Positions 1 to 8,408 of a stretch of DNA of 64,000 nucleotides are shown one piece after another. The notes below the pieces were generated by a model. It was not told the origin of the DNA, searched no databases, and saw nothing but the letters and a program-made list of their open reading frames with translations. The first letter of the stretch is position 1; every line of letters starts with the position of its first letter. The position numbers and the translations under genes were made by a program. Source of the DNA: Streptomyces sp. CHD11 (GTDB lineage Bacteria > Actinomycetota > Actinomycetes > Streptomycetales > Streptomycetaceae). The DNA is taken from the NCBI RefSeq assembly GCF_018638295.1, contig NZ_JABTTS010000010.1, positions 236,636-300,635 on the forward strand, written 5' to 3'.

Positions 1-1
1 C

Positions 2-73
2 GGGCGATTAGCTCAGTGGGAGAGCGCTTCGTTCACACCGAAGAGGTCACTGGTTCGAACCCAGTATCGCCCA
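2..73 (+). tRNA. tRNA-Val (anticodon CAC)
   Basis: A complete cloverleaf can be folded by eye: acceptor stem GGGCGAT with ATCGCCC, D arm GCTC/GAGC, anticodon stem CTTCG/CGAAG around loop TTCACAC (anticodon CAC), and T arm ACTGG/CCAGT with loop TTCGAAC. The discriminator base is A and the CCA end is not encoded. It reads valine GUG codons, very common in this GC-rich genome. It is identical over all 72 bases to the tRNA at 4721-4792. Confidence 0.97.
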
Positions 74-85
74 CCGGATCATCAG

Positions 86-118
86 GCGGCCCGGCTCACG
101 ATTCGTGAGCCGGGCCGC
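86..118 (+). terminator. Hairpin terminator after tRNA-Val
   Basis: A perfect 15-bp inverted repeat (86-100 with 104-118) has a 3-base loop and is followed by TTTGT. It sits 12 bp after the tRNA and probably ends its transcript. Confidence 0.85.
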
Positions 119-352
119 TTTGTCGTGGGCCTCCCGGGAGCCGTCCGGCGCCCTGTCCCGCCGTCCCGCTTCCGGCGAGGCGCCTTCGTCCGGCCGTGAC
201 GTTCCCCCGTCTCCGCCCGGGCCGGCTCCACGGTGTTCGGTCCGCCGGCCGAGGGGTGCCGACCTGGAGGTTCGGTCCCGGCGGGAACCCGGGAGCCGGC
301 GATGTCGCCGACTGCGCGATCTCCCGGCGCGCACGAATTCCTGTCCGACTCA

Positions 353-381
353 TTGACGTCCCCCCGAGCCCTCCGTAACTT
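353..381 (+). promoter_or_regulatory. Sigma70-type promoter of the solute-binding-protein pseudogene
   Basis: TTGACG (353-358) and TAACTT (376-381) are separated by 17 bp, a good match to an HrdB-type promoter. The predicted start near 388 falls inside the palindrome at 387-400. I see no gene in the 119-352 stretch upstream. Confidence 0.6.
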
Positions 382-386
382 GTGCC

Positions 387-412
387 AGCAAGCGCTTGCT
401 TGAAACGATTCA
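387..412 (+). promoter_or_regulatory. Tandem LacI-family-like operators
   Basis: AGCAAGCGCTTGCT (387-400) is a perfect 14-bp palindrome with a central CG. TGAAACGATTCA (401-412) is an imperfect palindrome also centred on CG. Both have the shape bound by LacI/GalR-family sugar repressors. They overlap the predicted transcription start of a sugar-binding-protein gene. No LacI-type repressor gene is in the window, so the cognate regulator is unknown. Confidence 0.6.
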
Positions 413-444
413 TGAGGCGACGCGGACGCCGCGGGGAGGCTCAT

Positions 445-1156
445 ATGCAGCAGAGCAGGGATGCCGGGAGGCGGACGGTCCTGAAGGCGGCGGGTGCCTC
501 GCTGGCCGTCGCGGGCCTGAGCGCGACGGCCACCGCCTGTGGGGGAGGGGGCGGCTCGGGCGACGGGACGGTAACGCTCCGTTACGCCTGGTGGGGTGGT
601 GAACCCCGCACCATCGCCATCAGGAAGACGATCGAACTCTTCGAGAAGAAGCACCCGAAGATCAGGATCAAGCCGGAATTCACCGACTACGAGGCGTTCT
701 GGGAGAAGTTCCAGACCCAGGCCTCCGGCGGGAATCCGCCGGACGTATTCCAGAATGCGGTCGGATTCCTGCGCAAGTACGACAAGCGCGGTGTTCTGCT
801 GGATCTCACAACGCAGGCGGACGCCGGACATCTGAGCCTGGACAACTTCCGCAACGGAGTTCTGGCGAACGGTCAGGTCGACGGCAAGCAGATCGCCGTC
901 CCTGTCGGTGCCAACACCATGGCGCTCGTCATCGACCTCAAGGCCTTCCGGAAGGCCGGCGTGCAGGCGACGTTCGGCTGGACCTGGGACGAGTACTTCG
1001 ACGCGCTGCAGAAGATCCAGGACAAGCTGAAGATCGCCGCGACAGTATCATTTGGGACAACTTCTCCATCCGCTATGAGGGCGAGGGGGAGTCCGACTAC
1101 GGGCTGGCGCCGATCCCCACCACGGACGGCACGGACACCGGCCAGTACCTCGGTCT
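445..1156 (+). pseudogene. ABC sugar transporter solute-binding lipoprotein, 5' remnant (rearranged)
   Basis: The ATG at 445 follows a GGGGAGG ribosome site. The product begins with a twin-arginine motif (RRTVL) and a lipobox ending TATAC, then reads as a family-1 extracellular sugar-binding protein (YAWWGGEPR, NPPDVFQNA, TMALVIDLKAFRKAG) to about residue 200. Around 1041 the frame breaks. A second family segment follows in another frame (WDNFSIRYEGE ... GLAPIPTTDG ... GQYLG), which I expect to lie further downstream in an intact protein. Homology stops near 1156, where the TnpB element begins. The missing middle segment lies beyond the element (2541-2812). The last third of the protein is absent. 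The gene is dead, but its promoter and operators look intact. Confidence 0.8.
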
Positions 1157-1302
1157 TTTCCTTCTGTGTGGATACCCCGTGCTTCAGTTCGGGGAGGAAT
1201 CACAGCTCCTGCGGAGCAGGGCAACGGCTGGGATCCGCCGCCAGGGCGGAAAACAGTGCTGTGACCCGCAGGTTTGGTCTTAAGTCGCGGACCCGCTAGT
1301 TT

Positions 1303-2505
1303 GTGAGCGTGGTCACGAACCAGGTGAAGCGGGCGTTCAAGTACCGCTTCCGTCCGACCGATGCGCAGGCAGCGGAGCTGTCGCGCACGTTCGGGTGCGT
1401 GCGGAAGGTCTACAACCTTGCCCTCCAGGCCCGTACCGAGGCGTGGACGCTCCGTCAGGAGCGGGTCAACTACAACCAGACCTCGGCCATGCTCACCTCG
1501 TGGAAGAAATCCGAGGAACTGGCTTTCCTCTCCGATGTGTCGTCGGTGCCATTGCAGCAGACACTGCGGCACCTGCAAGGCGCGTTCACCAACTTCTTCG
1601 GTAGGCGGGCCAAGTACCCGGCCTTCAAGTCCCGGAAGAAGTCGCGGAAGTCCGCGGAGTACACCACCAGCGGTTTCCGCTTCCGCGATGGCGAGCTGAC
1701 CCTCGCCAGGATGCGCGAACCGCTCGACATCGTGTGGTCCCGTCCCCTTCCCGAAGGTGCGACGCCGTCCACGGTGACCGTGTCGCAGGATCCGGCCGGG
1801 CGCTGGTTCGTGTCGATGCTGTGTGACGACATCCCCGCACCCATGCCCGGGACCACGAACGCTGTCGGTATCGACGCCGGTCTCACCTCCCTGCTGACCC
1901 TCTCCACCGGGGAGAAGGTCACCAACCCCACATTCGAGCGTAAGGACCGCGCCCGTCTCGTCAGGGCCCAACGGGTGCTGGCGAAGAAGGCCAGGGGGGA
2001 CGGAGCGAACCGGGCGAAGGCCCGGCGCAAGGTCGCGAGGGTCCATGCCCGCATCGCCGACCGCAGGCGCGACTTCCTGCACAAGCTGACCACTCGTCTC
2101 GTTCGTGAGAACCAAACGATCGTGATCGAGGATCTGACCGTACGCAACATGGTCAGGAACCATTCCCTGGCCCGCGCCATCTCGGATGCGTCGTGGACCA
2201 CTATGCGCGGCATGCTGGAGTACAAGTGCGCCTGGTACGGAAGGGACCTGGTCGCCGTCGACCGCTGGTTCCCCTCCTCCAGGCTGTGCTCCGCATGTGG
2301 CTCTCTCCAGGGGAAGATGCCACTGAACGTCCGCGAGTGGACGTGCAGGTGCGGCGCGACCCACGACCGGGACGTGAACGCCGCGAAGAATGTGCTGGCC
2401 GAGGGGCTCTCGGTGACAGTCTGTGGAGCTGGTGTGAGACCCCAACGGCGTACGCCGGGCGGGCAGCCGGCGACGAAGCAGAAAACCCCACGGCGCGAGC
2501 CGTAG
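1303..2505 (+). CDS. tnpB: TnpB, RNA-guided endonuclease of IS605-type element
   Basis: The 400-residue protein from a GTG start has the full TnpB/OrfB layout: N-terminal helix-turn-helix-like part (residues 1-120), a middle OrfB domain, and a split RuvC nuclease. The catalytic triad can be placed at D191 (GIDAGLTS), E276 (IVIEDLTVRN) and D357 (HDRDVNAAKN), and a four-cysteine zinc finger at C329, C332, C348 and C350. Family members cut DNA guided by an RNA from the element's right end. Length and motifs give no sign of inactivation, unlike the genes around it. I infer it is still coding; expression is not shown. Confidence 0.92.
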   Translation: MSVVTNQVKRAFKYRFRPTDAQAAELSRTFGCVRKVYNLALQARTEAWTLRQERVNYNQTSAMLTSWKKSEELAFLSDVSSVPLQQTLRHLQGAFTNFFGRRAKYPAFKSRKKSRKSAEYTTSGFRFRDGELTLARMREPLDIVWSRPLPEGATPSTVTVSQDPAGRWFVSMLCDDIPAPMPGTTNAVGIDAGLTSLLTLSTGEKVTNPTFERKDRARLVRAQRVLAKKARGDGANRAKARRKVARVHARIADRRRDFLHKLTTRLVRENQTIVIEDLTVRNMVRNHSLARAISDASWTTMRGMLEYKCAWYGRDLVAVDRWFPSSRLCSACGSLQGKMPLNVREWTCRCGATHDRDVNAAKNVLAEGLSVTVCGAGVRPQRRTPGGQPATKQKTPRREP

Positions 2506-2540
2506 GAATCCCCCTCCCTTCAGGAGGGGGAGGATGTCAA
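2380..2540 (+). ncRNA. Putative omega/reRNA scaffold overlapping the tnpB 3' end
   Basis: In IS200/IS605 elements the guide RNA scaffold is transcribed from the end of tnpB through the right end. Here that region ends with the stable hairpin at 2510-2530. The guide would then be the flanking DNA starting near 2541, which is sugar-binding-protein coding sequence. The 5' limit is only a guess. Confidence 0.4.
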
Positions 2541-2812
2541 GTACCTGTACGACCTCTACCTCGCCTCACTACCTCCGTCAGAACGGCAAGGCCTTCTTCA
2601 CGGACACCGATCTGGGTCTCACCGAGGACGATCTGACCGAGTGGTGGGCGGACGGCTACAAACGGGTGAAGTCCGGGCTCATCGCCGACCCGAAAAGGGT
2701 CGAGCAGGTCAAGCTCAAGGCGGCGCTCTCCGCGGGTCTCGCGGCGTCCGAATTCACGGCCTTCCAGCGCCATCTCATCGACGGCATGGCCACCTCCGGA
2801 CTAAAGGGCTGA
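2541..2812 (+). pseudogene. ABC solute-binding protein, displaced middle fragment
   Basis: Immediately after the TnpB element the sequence reads YLYDLYL, then is knocked out of frame by about 13 extra bases containing a second TACCTC. It continues as RQNGKAFFTDTDLGLTEDD ... EWWADGYKRVK ... KAALSAGLAASEFT. This is the central segment of the same sugar-binding-protein family as 445-1156, and should lie before the WDNFSIRYEGE segment that is found upstream of the element. The reading frame stops at 2812, 10 bp before the lyase remnant. The two permease genes usual in such operons are absent. Confidence 0.75.
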
Positions 2813-2822
2813 GGCGGTCGTC

Positions 2823-4195
2823 ATGGCGCAGGCACGTGTGAGAATACAGACAGGGGAACAGGTCCGCAGCCTCGGCGTGCGCTTCACGGTCCCCCTGCGC
2901 GACGCGTCCTACGACCGCCACATCCGCCTCGGCGGCGAGGGCACCGGGCTGCTCCGCGAGGCCGTCAAAGGCATCACCGGACTGCGCCGCGACCCGGGAG
3001 CCGCGGTCCAGGCGGCCCAGTTCGCCGGCGAGAGGCTCCCCGACCCCGCCACCTGGGACCAGCGGGTCACCACCCGTCTGCAGTACATCCCCGAATGGGG
3101 CGACTACACCCTCTCCCAGCTCTCCGCCGACGGCTTCACCCTGCGCAAACGCACCAAGAAGGGCCACGGCTGGATCGGCGCCGGCGGCGGCCGGCGCGCC
3201 TCCGGCTTCGGCTACGCCGGCGGTGTCACCGGCGGCCTCTCCTTCGGCCTGCGCGACTTCTGGGAGAAGCACCCCGCCCAGCTCGACGTCCGCGACGCCC
3301 AGACCGACGCGGCCGAGATCACCCTCTGGCTCTGGTCACCCGAAGCCCAGCCCATGGACCTGCGCTTCTACCACGACGGCATGGGCCAGGACACCTTCCC
3401 CGAACAGCTCGAAGGCCTCAACATCACCTACGAGGACTACGAACCCGGATTCGGCACCTCTTACGGCATCGCCCGCACCTCCGAACTCCTCTTCTGGGCC
3501 AACGCCTCCACCCCGGCCCCCGCGAAGCTCGCCGAGCAGGTCGCCGCCGTACGAGTCCTCCCGCAACTCGCAGCCCCGCCCCGCCAGCTCATCGGCGCCG
3601 GCGTCTTCGGCAAGGGCCTGTACGCCGAACCCGACCGCTCCACCCCGGCCAGGGCGAAGATCGAGGACCCAAGACCATCGCCGCCCAGCCCAACGGCTTC
3701 GTCCAGGGCAGCGGCCTGTACGACCTCGACACCGGGAAGTTCGCCGTCGCCCCGACCCCGAAGGTCGAGGTCTCCCACCTGTCCGCCGTCTTCGGCCTGA
3801 GCGAACTGTGCGCGGAACTCATCGACCTCGTCGACATGCCGGAGTTCGAGGAGGCGTACTACGACTACTGCCGCTACTTCAACGCGAGCAAGGCGGAACA
3901 GGCCGCGCGCTACGGCTCCGACTTCGGCAGCCTGCTCCTCTTCCAGGGCCACTCCCGCCTCGACGCCTACGCCGCCGCGCGGACCGGCGACGAGCAGCTG
4001 GCGAAGCGGGCCTGGGAGAGGTTCTACGACTCCGACGGCTACAGGGAATCGGCACCCTGGAAGACCGAGAAGGTGAGCGGACCGACCGCCCTGGTCGCGG
4101 GGAGCGAGGCCACCTGGGTCACCACCAACGACACCGCGCTCTACGGCCTCGCCGCGATCGAGAACCTGGCGCTGCTGGGGGACCGGATGCCGTAG
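2823..4195 (+). pseudogene. Exo-rhamnogalacturonan lyase (YetA/PcRGLX-like), truncated and deleted
   Basis: From the ATG at 2823 the frame reads the central region of a YetA/PcRGLX-type lyase (LGVRFTVPLRDASYDRHIR, ITLWLWSPEAQPMDLRFYHD, LEGLNITYEDYEPGFG, STPARAKIED). Near 3668 it switches frame and jumps to the C-terminal region (KTIAAQPNGFVQGSGLYDLD, VSHLSAVFGLSELCAELIDL, SLLLFQGHSRLDAYAAAR). Compared from memory with intact relatives of about 900 residues, the secretion signal and N-terminal domain (roughly 250 residues) and a central block of similar size are missing. With the neighbouring dead sugar-binding protein it marks a lost pectin (rhamnogalacturonan) utilisation locus. Identification is by recalled family sequence. 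Confidence 0.75.
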
Positions 4196-4231
4196 CCGCA
4201 CATCCCGGGCGTGGGCGGGCACACTCCGTAC

Positions 4232-4681
4232 ATGGACTGGAACCATTACCGCTTCCGCAGTCTGTGGACCCTGTCCGCGCCCGCCGCGGCGGTGTACAGC
4301 GCATTGGAACGGATCGACGACTACCCCCTGTGGTGGCCCCAGGTACGCGACGTCACCCGCCTCGACGACACCAGCGGGATCGTCACGATCCGCTCCCTCC
4401 TGCCCTACGACCTGACCTCGACCGTGCGGGAGGGGCGGCGCGACCGGGAGACCGGGGTCCTGGAGGCGGGCCTGTCGGGCGACATCGACGGCCTCGCCCG
4501 CTGGACCGTCACCGGCCTGGGCGCCCACGGCTGTCTCGTCCACTACGAGCAGGAGGTCGACGTACGCAAGCCACTGCTGCGGCTGCTCGCCGTGCCCGCC
4601 CGGCCCGTCTTCCGCGCCAACCACGCGGCGATGATGCGGGCCGGCCGGCGCGGACTGACCGCACACCTGCAAGCGGTTTGA
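4232..4681 (+). CDS. SRPBCC (polyketide cyclase/dehydrase-like) family protein
   Basis: The 149-residue protein starts at ATG 4232 (MDWNHYRF); an upstream in-frame start at 4211 is less likely. It has the START/SRPBCC pattern: a first beta strand (FRSLWTLSAPAAAVYSALE), the DYPLWWPQVRDV turn, alternating strands (YDLTSTVREGRRD, RWTVTGLGAHGCLVHYEQEV) and a long C-terminal helix. These proteins bind a hydrophobic ligand in a deep cavity; the ligand cannot be told. It is intact, unlike the pseudogenes just before it. Its stop codon overlaps the promoter of the second tRNA-Val. Confidence 0.75.
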   Translation: MDWNHYRFRSLWTLSAPAAAVYSALERIDDYPLWWPQVRDVTRLDDTSGIVTIRSLLPYDLTSTVREGRRDRETGVLEAGLSGDIDGLARWTVTGLGAHGCLVHYEQEVDVRKPLLRLLAVPARPVFRANHAAMMRAGRRGLTAHLQAV

Positions 4682-4707
4682 AGGAAGCCTCCCCGGACCT
4701 GTATTGT
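4678..4707 (+). promoter_or_regulatory. Promoter of the second tRNA-Val
   Basis: TTGAAG (4678-4683) and TATTGT (4702-4707) with 18-bp spacing place a start near 4714, seven bases before the tRNA. Confidence 0.6.
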
Positions 4708-4720
4708 TCACTGCGTTCCC

Positions 4721-4792
4721 GGGCGATTAGCTCAGTGGGAGAGCGCTTCGTTCACACCGAAGAGGTCACTGGTTCGAACCCAGTATCGCCCA
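4721..4792 (+). tRNA. tRNA-Val (anticodon CAC), second copy
   Basis: It is identical in all 72 bases to the tRNA at 2-73, with the same cloverleaf and anticodon CAC. The CCA end is not encoded. The flanks of the two copies share only a few bases beyond the gene (CCGG after, C before), so the identity is confined to the tRNA itself on the sides that can be compared. Confidence 0.97.
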
Positions 4793-4797
4793 CCGGG

Positions 4798-4828
4798 AAA
4801 GCCGGTCCGTCCCTGACGGACCGGCTTT
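4798..4828 (+). terminator. Intrinsic terminator after tRNA-Val
   Basis: A 14-bp inverted repeat (4798-4811 with 4815-4828) has a 3-base loop and runs into TTTTT. It directly follows the tRNA. Confidence 0.9.
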
Positions 4829-4876
4829 TTGTGTCCCTGGCCATCCGGGCTTCTTCCGTTCCCCGACAGGCGGCCC

Positions 4877-5602
4877 TCACGCCGCCGCGGGCAGATCCGG
4901 ACGCAGCGGCCACGCCGGGTCGACCACCTCGTCCGTGCCGCTGGGCGCGAACCACGCCTGAAGCCCCCGGGCCTGCGCCGCGTGCCACACCGCCTGCAGG
5001 GTGTGCAGCTCACCGGGCGAGAACCGCTCGAGCCGGGACGCGAAACGCCGCCCCACCGCCCGGGCGACCTCCAGCGCGGCCGCCGCGTCCGCCGCCGCGT
5101 CGTGCGCGGCCTCCAGCGGCACCTCGTACTGGGCGCACAGATCGGTCAGCGTGCGCCGGCCCTCGCGGCAGCGGTCCAGATGCCTGTCCAGCACCCACGG
5201 GTCCAGCACCAGCAGCGGCGTCCGCTCGAACCAGTCGGCCAGCGACGACGCCCGGTGCCTGCGCAACTCCCGGTCCAGCAGCGTGAGATCGAACGGCGCG
5301 TTCATCACCACCAGCGGCCGGCTCACCCGGGCCTGCTCCGCCAGCGCCTGGGCCACCTCGTACATCACCGGCGCCGGCCAGCGGCCGTTGCGCTGCAGAT
5401 GCTCGTCCGTCAGCCCGTGCACCAGCGTCGCCCCGGGAGGCACCGGCACCCCCGGATTCACCAGCCAGCGGGTCACCCGGGGCCGGGACCCCGGTCCGTC
5501 CTGGACGACGAGAGCGGCCGACACGATCCGGTCGTTCTCGACGTCCACGCCCGTCGTCTCCGTGTCGAAGGCGGCCAACGGCCCTTCGAACCAGCACGCC
5601 AT
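4877..5602 (-). CDS. DnaQ-like 3'-5' exonuclease (DEDDh family)
   Basis: The 241-residue protein begins at ATG 5602 behind a GAGGGG ribosome site. It carries the three Exo motifs of DEDDh exonucleases: Exo I FDTETTG near residue 12, the HGLTDEH turn, Exo II VVMNAPFDLTLLDREL, and Exo III HDAAADAAAALEVA with the catalytic His and Asp. Such domains serve as proofreading or repair nucleases, or act on RNA. There is no polymerase subunit or BRCT domain to say which. About 40 C-terminal residues rich in Trp and Pro follow the nuclease fold. The gene is convergent with the tRNA-Val transcript. Confidence 0.85.
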   Translation of the reverse strand: MACWFEGPLAAFDTETTGVDVENDRIVSAALVVQDGPGSRPRVTRWLVNPGVPVPPGATLVHGLTDEHLQRNGRWPAPVMYEVAQALAEQARVSRPLVVMNAPFDLTLLDRELRRHRASSLADWFERTPLLVLDPWVLDRHLDRCREGRRTLTDLCAQYEVPLEAAHDAAADAAAALEVARAVGRRFASRLERFSPGELHTLQAVWHAAQARGLQAWFAPSGTDEVVDPAWPLRPDLPAAA

Positions 5603-6287
5603 ACCCACCAGCCCCTCGCTCACCCTCGGCAGTTGACGCACAGTCGACTGCCCGAACCGGTGATACCCGGCCTGTTCGCGGCGTACGCCGGAAGGAGGCA
5701 ACAGGAGTACGCGTCTTTGCAGTTCAGTGACCCGTACGGGGAGAACACCGTGCTGGACGGCTGTTGGCCGTGGCCGTCGCGCGGCCCGGACGGGACGGGC
5801 TGCGGCGCGGGCGCCTGCCGGCCCCTCGCGGCACCCTCGCCACCACCGCCTGCAAGGCGACCCCGCAGGCCGGCTGCGGCCGCCGCGGAACCCGTCGGGT
5901 TCTCCCCGGCGGCCTGCCGGTCCTGCGCGAGGCCGGCCCGCGCCACCGGCGGGCGGAGCCGTCCGACCGTTCGGCTCACCGGCACCGTCGTACGGATGCA
6001 CCGGTCCGCGCCATGTGGTGAGGGCGTGATCCGGACGCGTGTACGCGCCGGGGCGGAGACCGGCCACGGGGACGAGCGGGACCGCCTGGTCAAGGCCCTC
6101 CGGGCGAAGGCCGGGACCGCGGCCTTCTTCGGCGGGGCAGGCGGGCGGGACGGCGGGGGCTGACGCGGCCCGCCGTCCCGGCGGGGGAGAATGATTTCGC
6201 GGCCAGCCCGTCCGGGTCGGTACGATCGCACCCATGCGTGCGCTCCGGTATGGCGCCGCGACCACAGCCTTCAGTCAGGAGAGACCG
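5603..6287. other. 685-bp intergenic region upstream of thrS
   Basis: It separates the divergent exonuclease and thrS genes. TACGAT at 6221-6226 is a possible -10 for thrS, with no convincing -35. The one reading frame with strong coding bias is at 5996-6163 and is listed separately. I see no T-box anticodon stem or other known leader element. Confidence 0.4.
5996..6163 (+). CDS. Possible small protein upstream of thrS (55 residues)
   Basis: This frame runs from ATG 5996 to TGA 6163, with an alternative GTG at 6026. About nine in ten third positions are G or C. The product has a charged, probably helical stretch (GDERDRLVKALRAKAG) and a Gly-rich tail. No family is recognised and the ribosome site is poor. 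It may be chance in GC-rich DNA. Confidence 0.22.
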   Translation: MHRSAPCGEGVIRTRVRAGAETGHGDERDRLVKALRAKAGTAAFFGGAGGRDGGG

Positions 6288-8264
6288 GTGTCAGACGTCC
6301 GTGTGATCATCCAACGCGATTCCGAGCGGGACGAACGCGTGGTGACGACGGGCACTACGGCCGCCGAGCTCTTCGCCGGCGAGCGCTCGGTCATCGCCGC
6401 GCGCGTGGCCGGTGAGCTCAGGGACCTCTCCTGCGAGGTCAGGGACGGCGAGACCGTCGAGGCGGTCGAGATCTCCTCCGAGGACGGTCTGAACATCCTG
6501 CGCCACTCCACCGCGCACGTGATGGCCCAGGCCGTGCAGGAACTCTTCCCCGAGGCCAAGCTGGGCATCGGCCCGCCGGTCCGGGACGGCTTCTACTACG
6601 ACTTCGACGTGGACAAGCCGTTCACGCCGGAGGACCTCAAGGCCGTCGAGAAGAAGATGCAGGAGATCCAGAAGCGCGGCCAGCGCTTCGCCCGCCGCGT
6701 GGTGACCGACGACGAGGCCCGCGAGGAACTCGCCGACGAGCCGTACAAGCTGGAGCTGATCGGTCTCAAGGGCTCCGCCTCGCACGACGACGGGGCGGAC
6801 GTCGAGGTCGGCGCCGGCGAGCTGACGATCTACGACAACCTGGACGCCAAGACCGGCGAGCTGTGCTGGAAGGACCTCTGCCGCGGTCCCCACCTGCCCA
6901 CCACCCGGAACATCCCGGCGTTCAAGCTGATGCGCAACGCGTCGGCGTACTGGCGCGGCAGCGAGAAGAACAAGCAGCTCCAGCGCATCTACGGCACCGC
7001 CTGGCCCACCAAGGACGAGCTGAAGGCCCACCTGGAGTTCCTCGCCGAGGCCGAGAAGCGCGACCACCGCAAGCTGGGCAGCGAGCTCGACCTGTTCTCC
7101 ATCCCGGAGCAGATCGGTTCCGGCCTCGCCGTCTTCCACCCCAAGGGCGGCATCGTCCGCCGGGTCATGGAGGACTACTCGCGCCGCAGGCACGAGGAAG
7201 AGGGCTACGAGTTCGTCTACACCCCGCACGCGACGAAGGGGCGCCTCTTCGAGACCTCGGGCCACCTGGACTGGTACGCCGACGGCATGTACCCGCCCAT
7301 GCAGCTCGACGAGGGCGTGGACTACTACCTCAAGCCCATGAACTGCCCGATGCACAACCTGATCTTCGACGCGCGGGGCCGGTCCTACCGTGAACTGCCG
7401 CTGCGCATGTTCGAGTTCGGGACCGTGTACCGCTACGAGAAGTCGGGCGTCGTGCACGGCCTGACCCGGGCCCGCGGCTTCACCCAGGACGACGCGCACA
7501 TCTACTGCACCCGCGAGCAGATGTCGGAGGAGCTCGACAAGACCCTCACCTTCGTCCTCAACCTGCTGCGCGACTACGGCCTGACCGACTTCTACCTGGA
7601 GCTTTCCACCAAGGACGAGACGAAGTTCGTCGGCTCCGACGAGGCATGGGAGGAGGCCACGGAAACGCTGCGCCAGGTCGCCGGGAAGCAGAACCTGGAG
7701 CTCGTGGCGGATCCGGGCGGCGCCGCCTTCTACGGTCCGAAGATCTCCGTCCAGGCGCGCGACGCCATCGGCCGCACCTGGCAGATGTCGACCATCCAGC
7801 TCGACTTCAACCTGCCGGAGCGCTTCGACCTGGAGTACACGGCCGCGGACGGCTCCAAGACCCGCCCGGTCATGATCCACCGCGCGCTGTTCGGCTCGAT
7901 CGAGCGGTTCTTCGCGGTGCTCCTGGAGCACTACGCGGGCGCGTTCCCGGCGTGGCTCGCCCCGGTCCAGGCGGTGGGCATCCCGGTCGGTGACGCTCAT
8001 GTGCGGTACCTGGAGGAGTTCGCGGGCGAGGCACGGCGCAAGGGGCTGCGCGTCGAGGTGGACGCCTCCTCGGACCGGATGCAGAAGAAGATCCGCACGC
8101 AGCAGAAGCAGAAGGTCCCCTTCATGATCATCGTCGGTGACGAGGACATGCACGCGGGCACGGTGTCGTTCCGCTACCGCGACGGCTCGCAGGAGAACGG
8201 CATTCCGCGTGACCAGGCACTGGCCAAGCTCGTCGATGTGGTGGAGCGTCGCGTTCAGGTGTGA
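6288..8264 (+). CDS. thrS: Threonyl-tRNA synthetase
   Basis: The 658-residue class II synthetase charges tRNA-Thr with threonine in the cytoplasm. GTG 6288 is chosen because AGGAGA lies 4 bp before it and the product then starts VSDVRVIIQ, the TGS domain. An upstream in-frame ATG (6234) would add 18 unconserved residues. Domains in order: TGS (1-65), editing/SAD region with [10 protein letters not shown] and the GPHLPTT zinc-like motif, catalytic core with NCPMHN, the motif-2 loop [11 protein letters not shown], and a C-terminal anticodon-binding domain from about residue 555. It is monocistronic, ending before a hairpin. Confidence 0.97.
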   Translation: MSDVRVIIQRDSERDERVVTTGTTAAELFAGERSVIAARVAGELRDLSCEVRDGETVEAVEISSEDGLNILRHSTAHVMAQAVQELFPEAKLGIGPPVRDGFYYDFDVDKPFTPEDLKAVEKKMQEIQKRGQRFARRVVTDDEAREELADEPYKLELIGLKGSASHDDGADVEVGAGELTIYDNLDAKTGELCWKDLCRGPHLPTTRNIPAFKLMRNASAYWRGSEKNKQLQRIYGTAWPTKDELKAHLEFLAEAEKRDHRKLGSELDLFSIPEQIGSGLAVFHPKGGIVRRVMEDYSRRRHEEEGYEFVYTPHATKGRLFETSGHLDWYADGMYPPMQLDEGVDYYLKPMNCPMHNLIFDARGRSYRELPLRMFEFGTVYRYEKSGVVHGLTRARGFTQDDAHIYCTREQMSEELDKTLTFVLNLLRDYGLTDFYLELSTKDETKFVGSDEAWEEATETLRQVAGKQNLELVADPGGAAFYGPKISVQARDAIGRTWQMSTIQLDFNLPERFDLEYTAADGSKTRPVMIHRALFGSIERFFAVLLEHYAGAFPAWLAPVQAVGIPVGDAHVRYLEEFAGEARRKGLRVEVDASSDRMQKKIRTQQKQKVPFMIIVGDEDMHAGTVSFRYRDGSQENGIPRDQALAKLVDVVERRVQV

Positions 8265-8344
8265 CGTACTCCCCGCCGACGCGGATGCGGCCCGCTGCCG
8301 CCGTACCCCGGCGGGCAGCTGACGCGTGCTCCCCGCACAAGGGC

Positions 8345-8375
8345 TGAAGGCCCCCGGGCTTCCCGGGGGCCTTCA
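8345..8375 (+). terminator. Hairpin after thrS
   Basis: A perfect 14-bp inverted repeat (8345-8358 with 8362-8375) has a CTT loop. There is no T run after it, as is common in Streptomyces. Confidence 0.7.
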
Positions 8376-8408
8376 CCCCGCCCTGGTGGGACGCCATATG
8401 CTGCATGC

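Larger units (their letters stand above)
1157..2540 (+). mobile_element. IS200/IS605-group element carrying only tnpB (IS1341-type)
   Basis: The element is inferred from tnpB plus end structures. Near the left end is a hairpin (CCCCG 1175-1179 with CGGGG 1190-1194). Just after the tnpB stop is a right-end hairpin (2510-2517 with 2523-2530) in the GGAGGGGGAGGATGTCAA context common at the right end of such elements. There is no tnpA transposase, so movement would need TnpA supplied in trans. Exact ends are uncertain by several bases: the left limit is where sugar-binding-protein homology stops, the right limit is where it resumes. These elements make no target-site duplication, and none is seen. 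Confidence 0.75.

Noticed and set aside
4829..6163. Long plus-strand open frame of 444 codons opposite the exonuclease gene
   Set aside because: It is Arg/Pro-rich shadow coding in GC-rich DNA. The minus strand has clear DEDDh motifs and a good start; only the 3' end is kept as a weak small-protein candidate.
6164..6287. T-box or threonine attenuator upstream of thrS
   Set aside because: No T-box sequence, specifier loop or threonine-rich leader peptide could be found.
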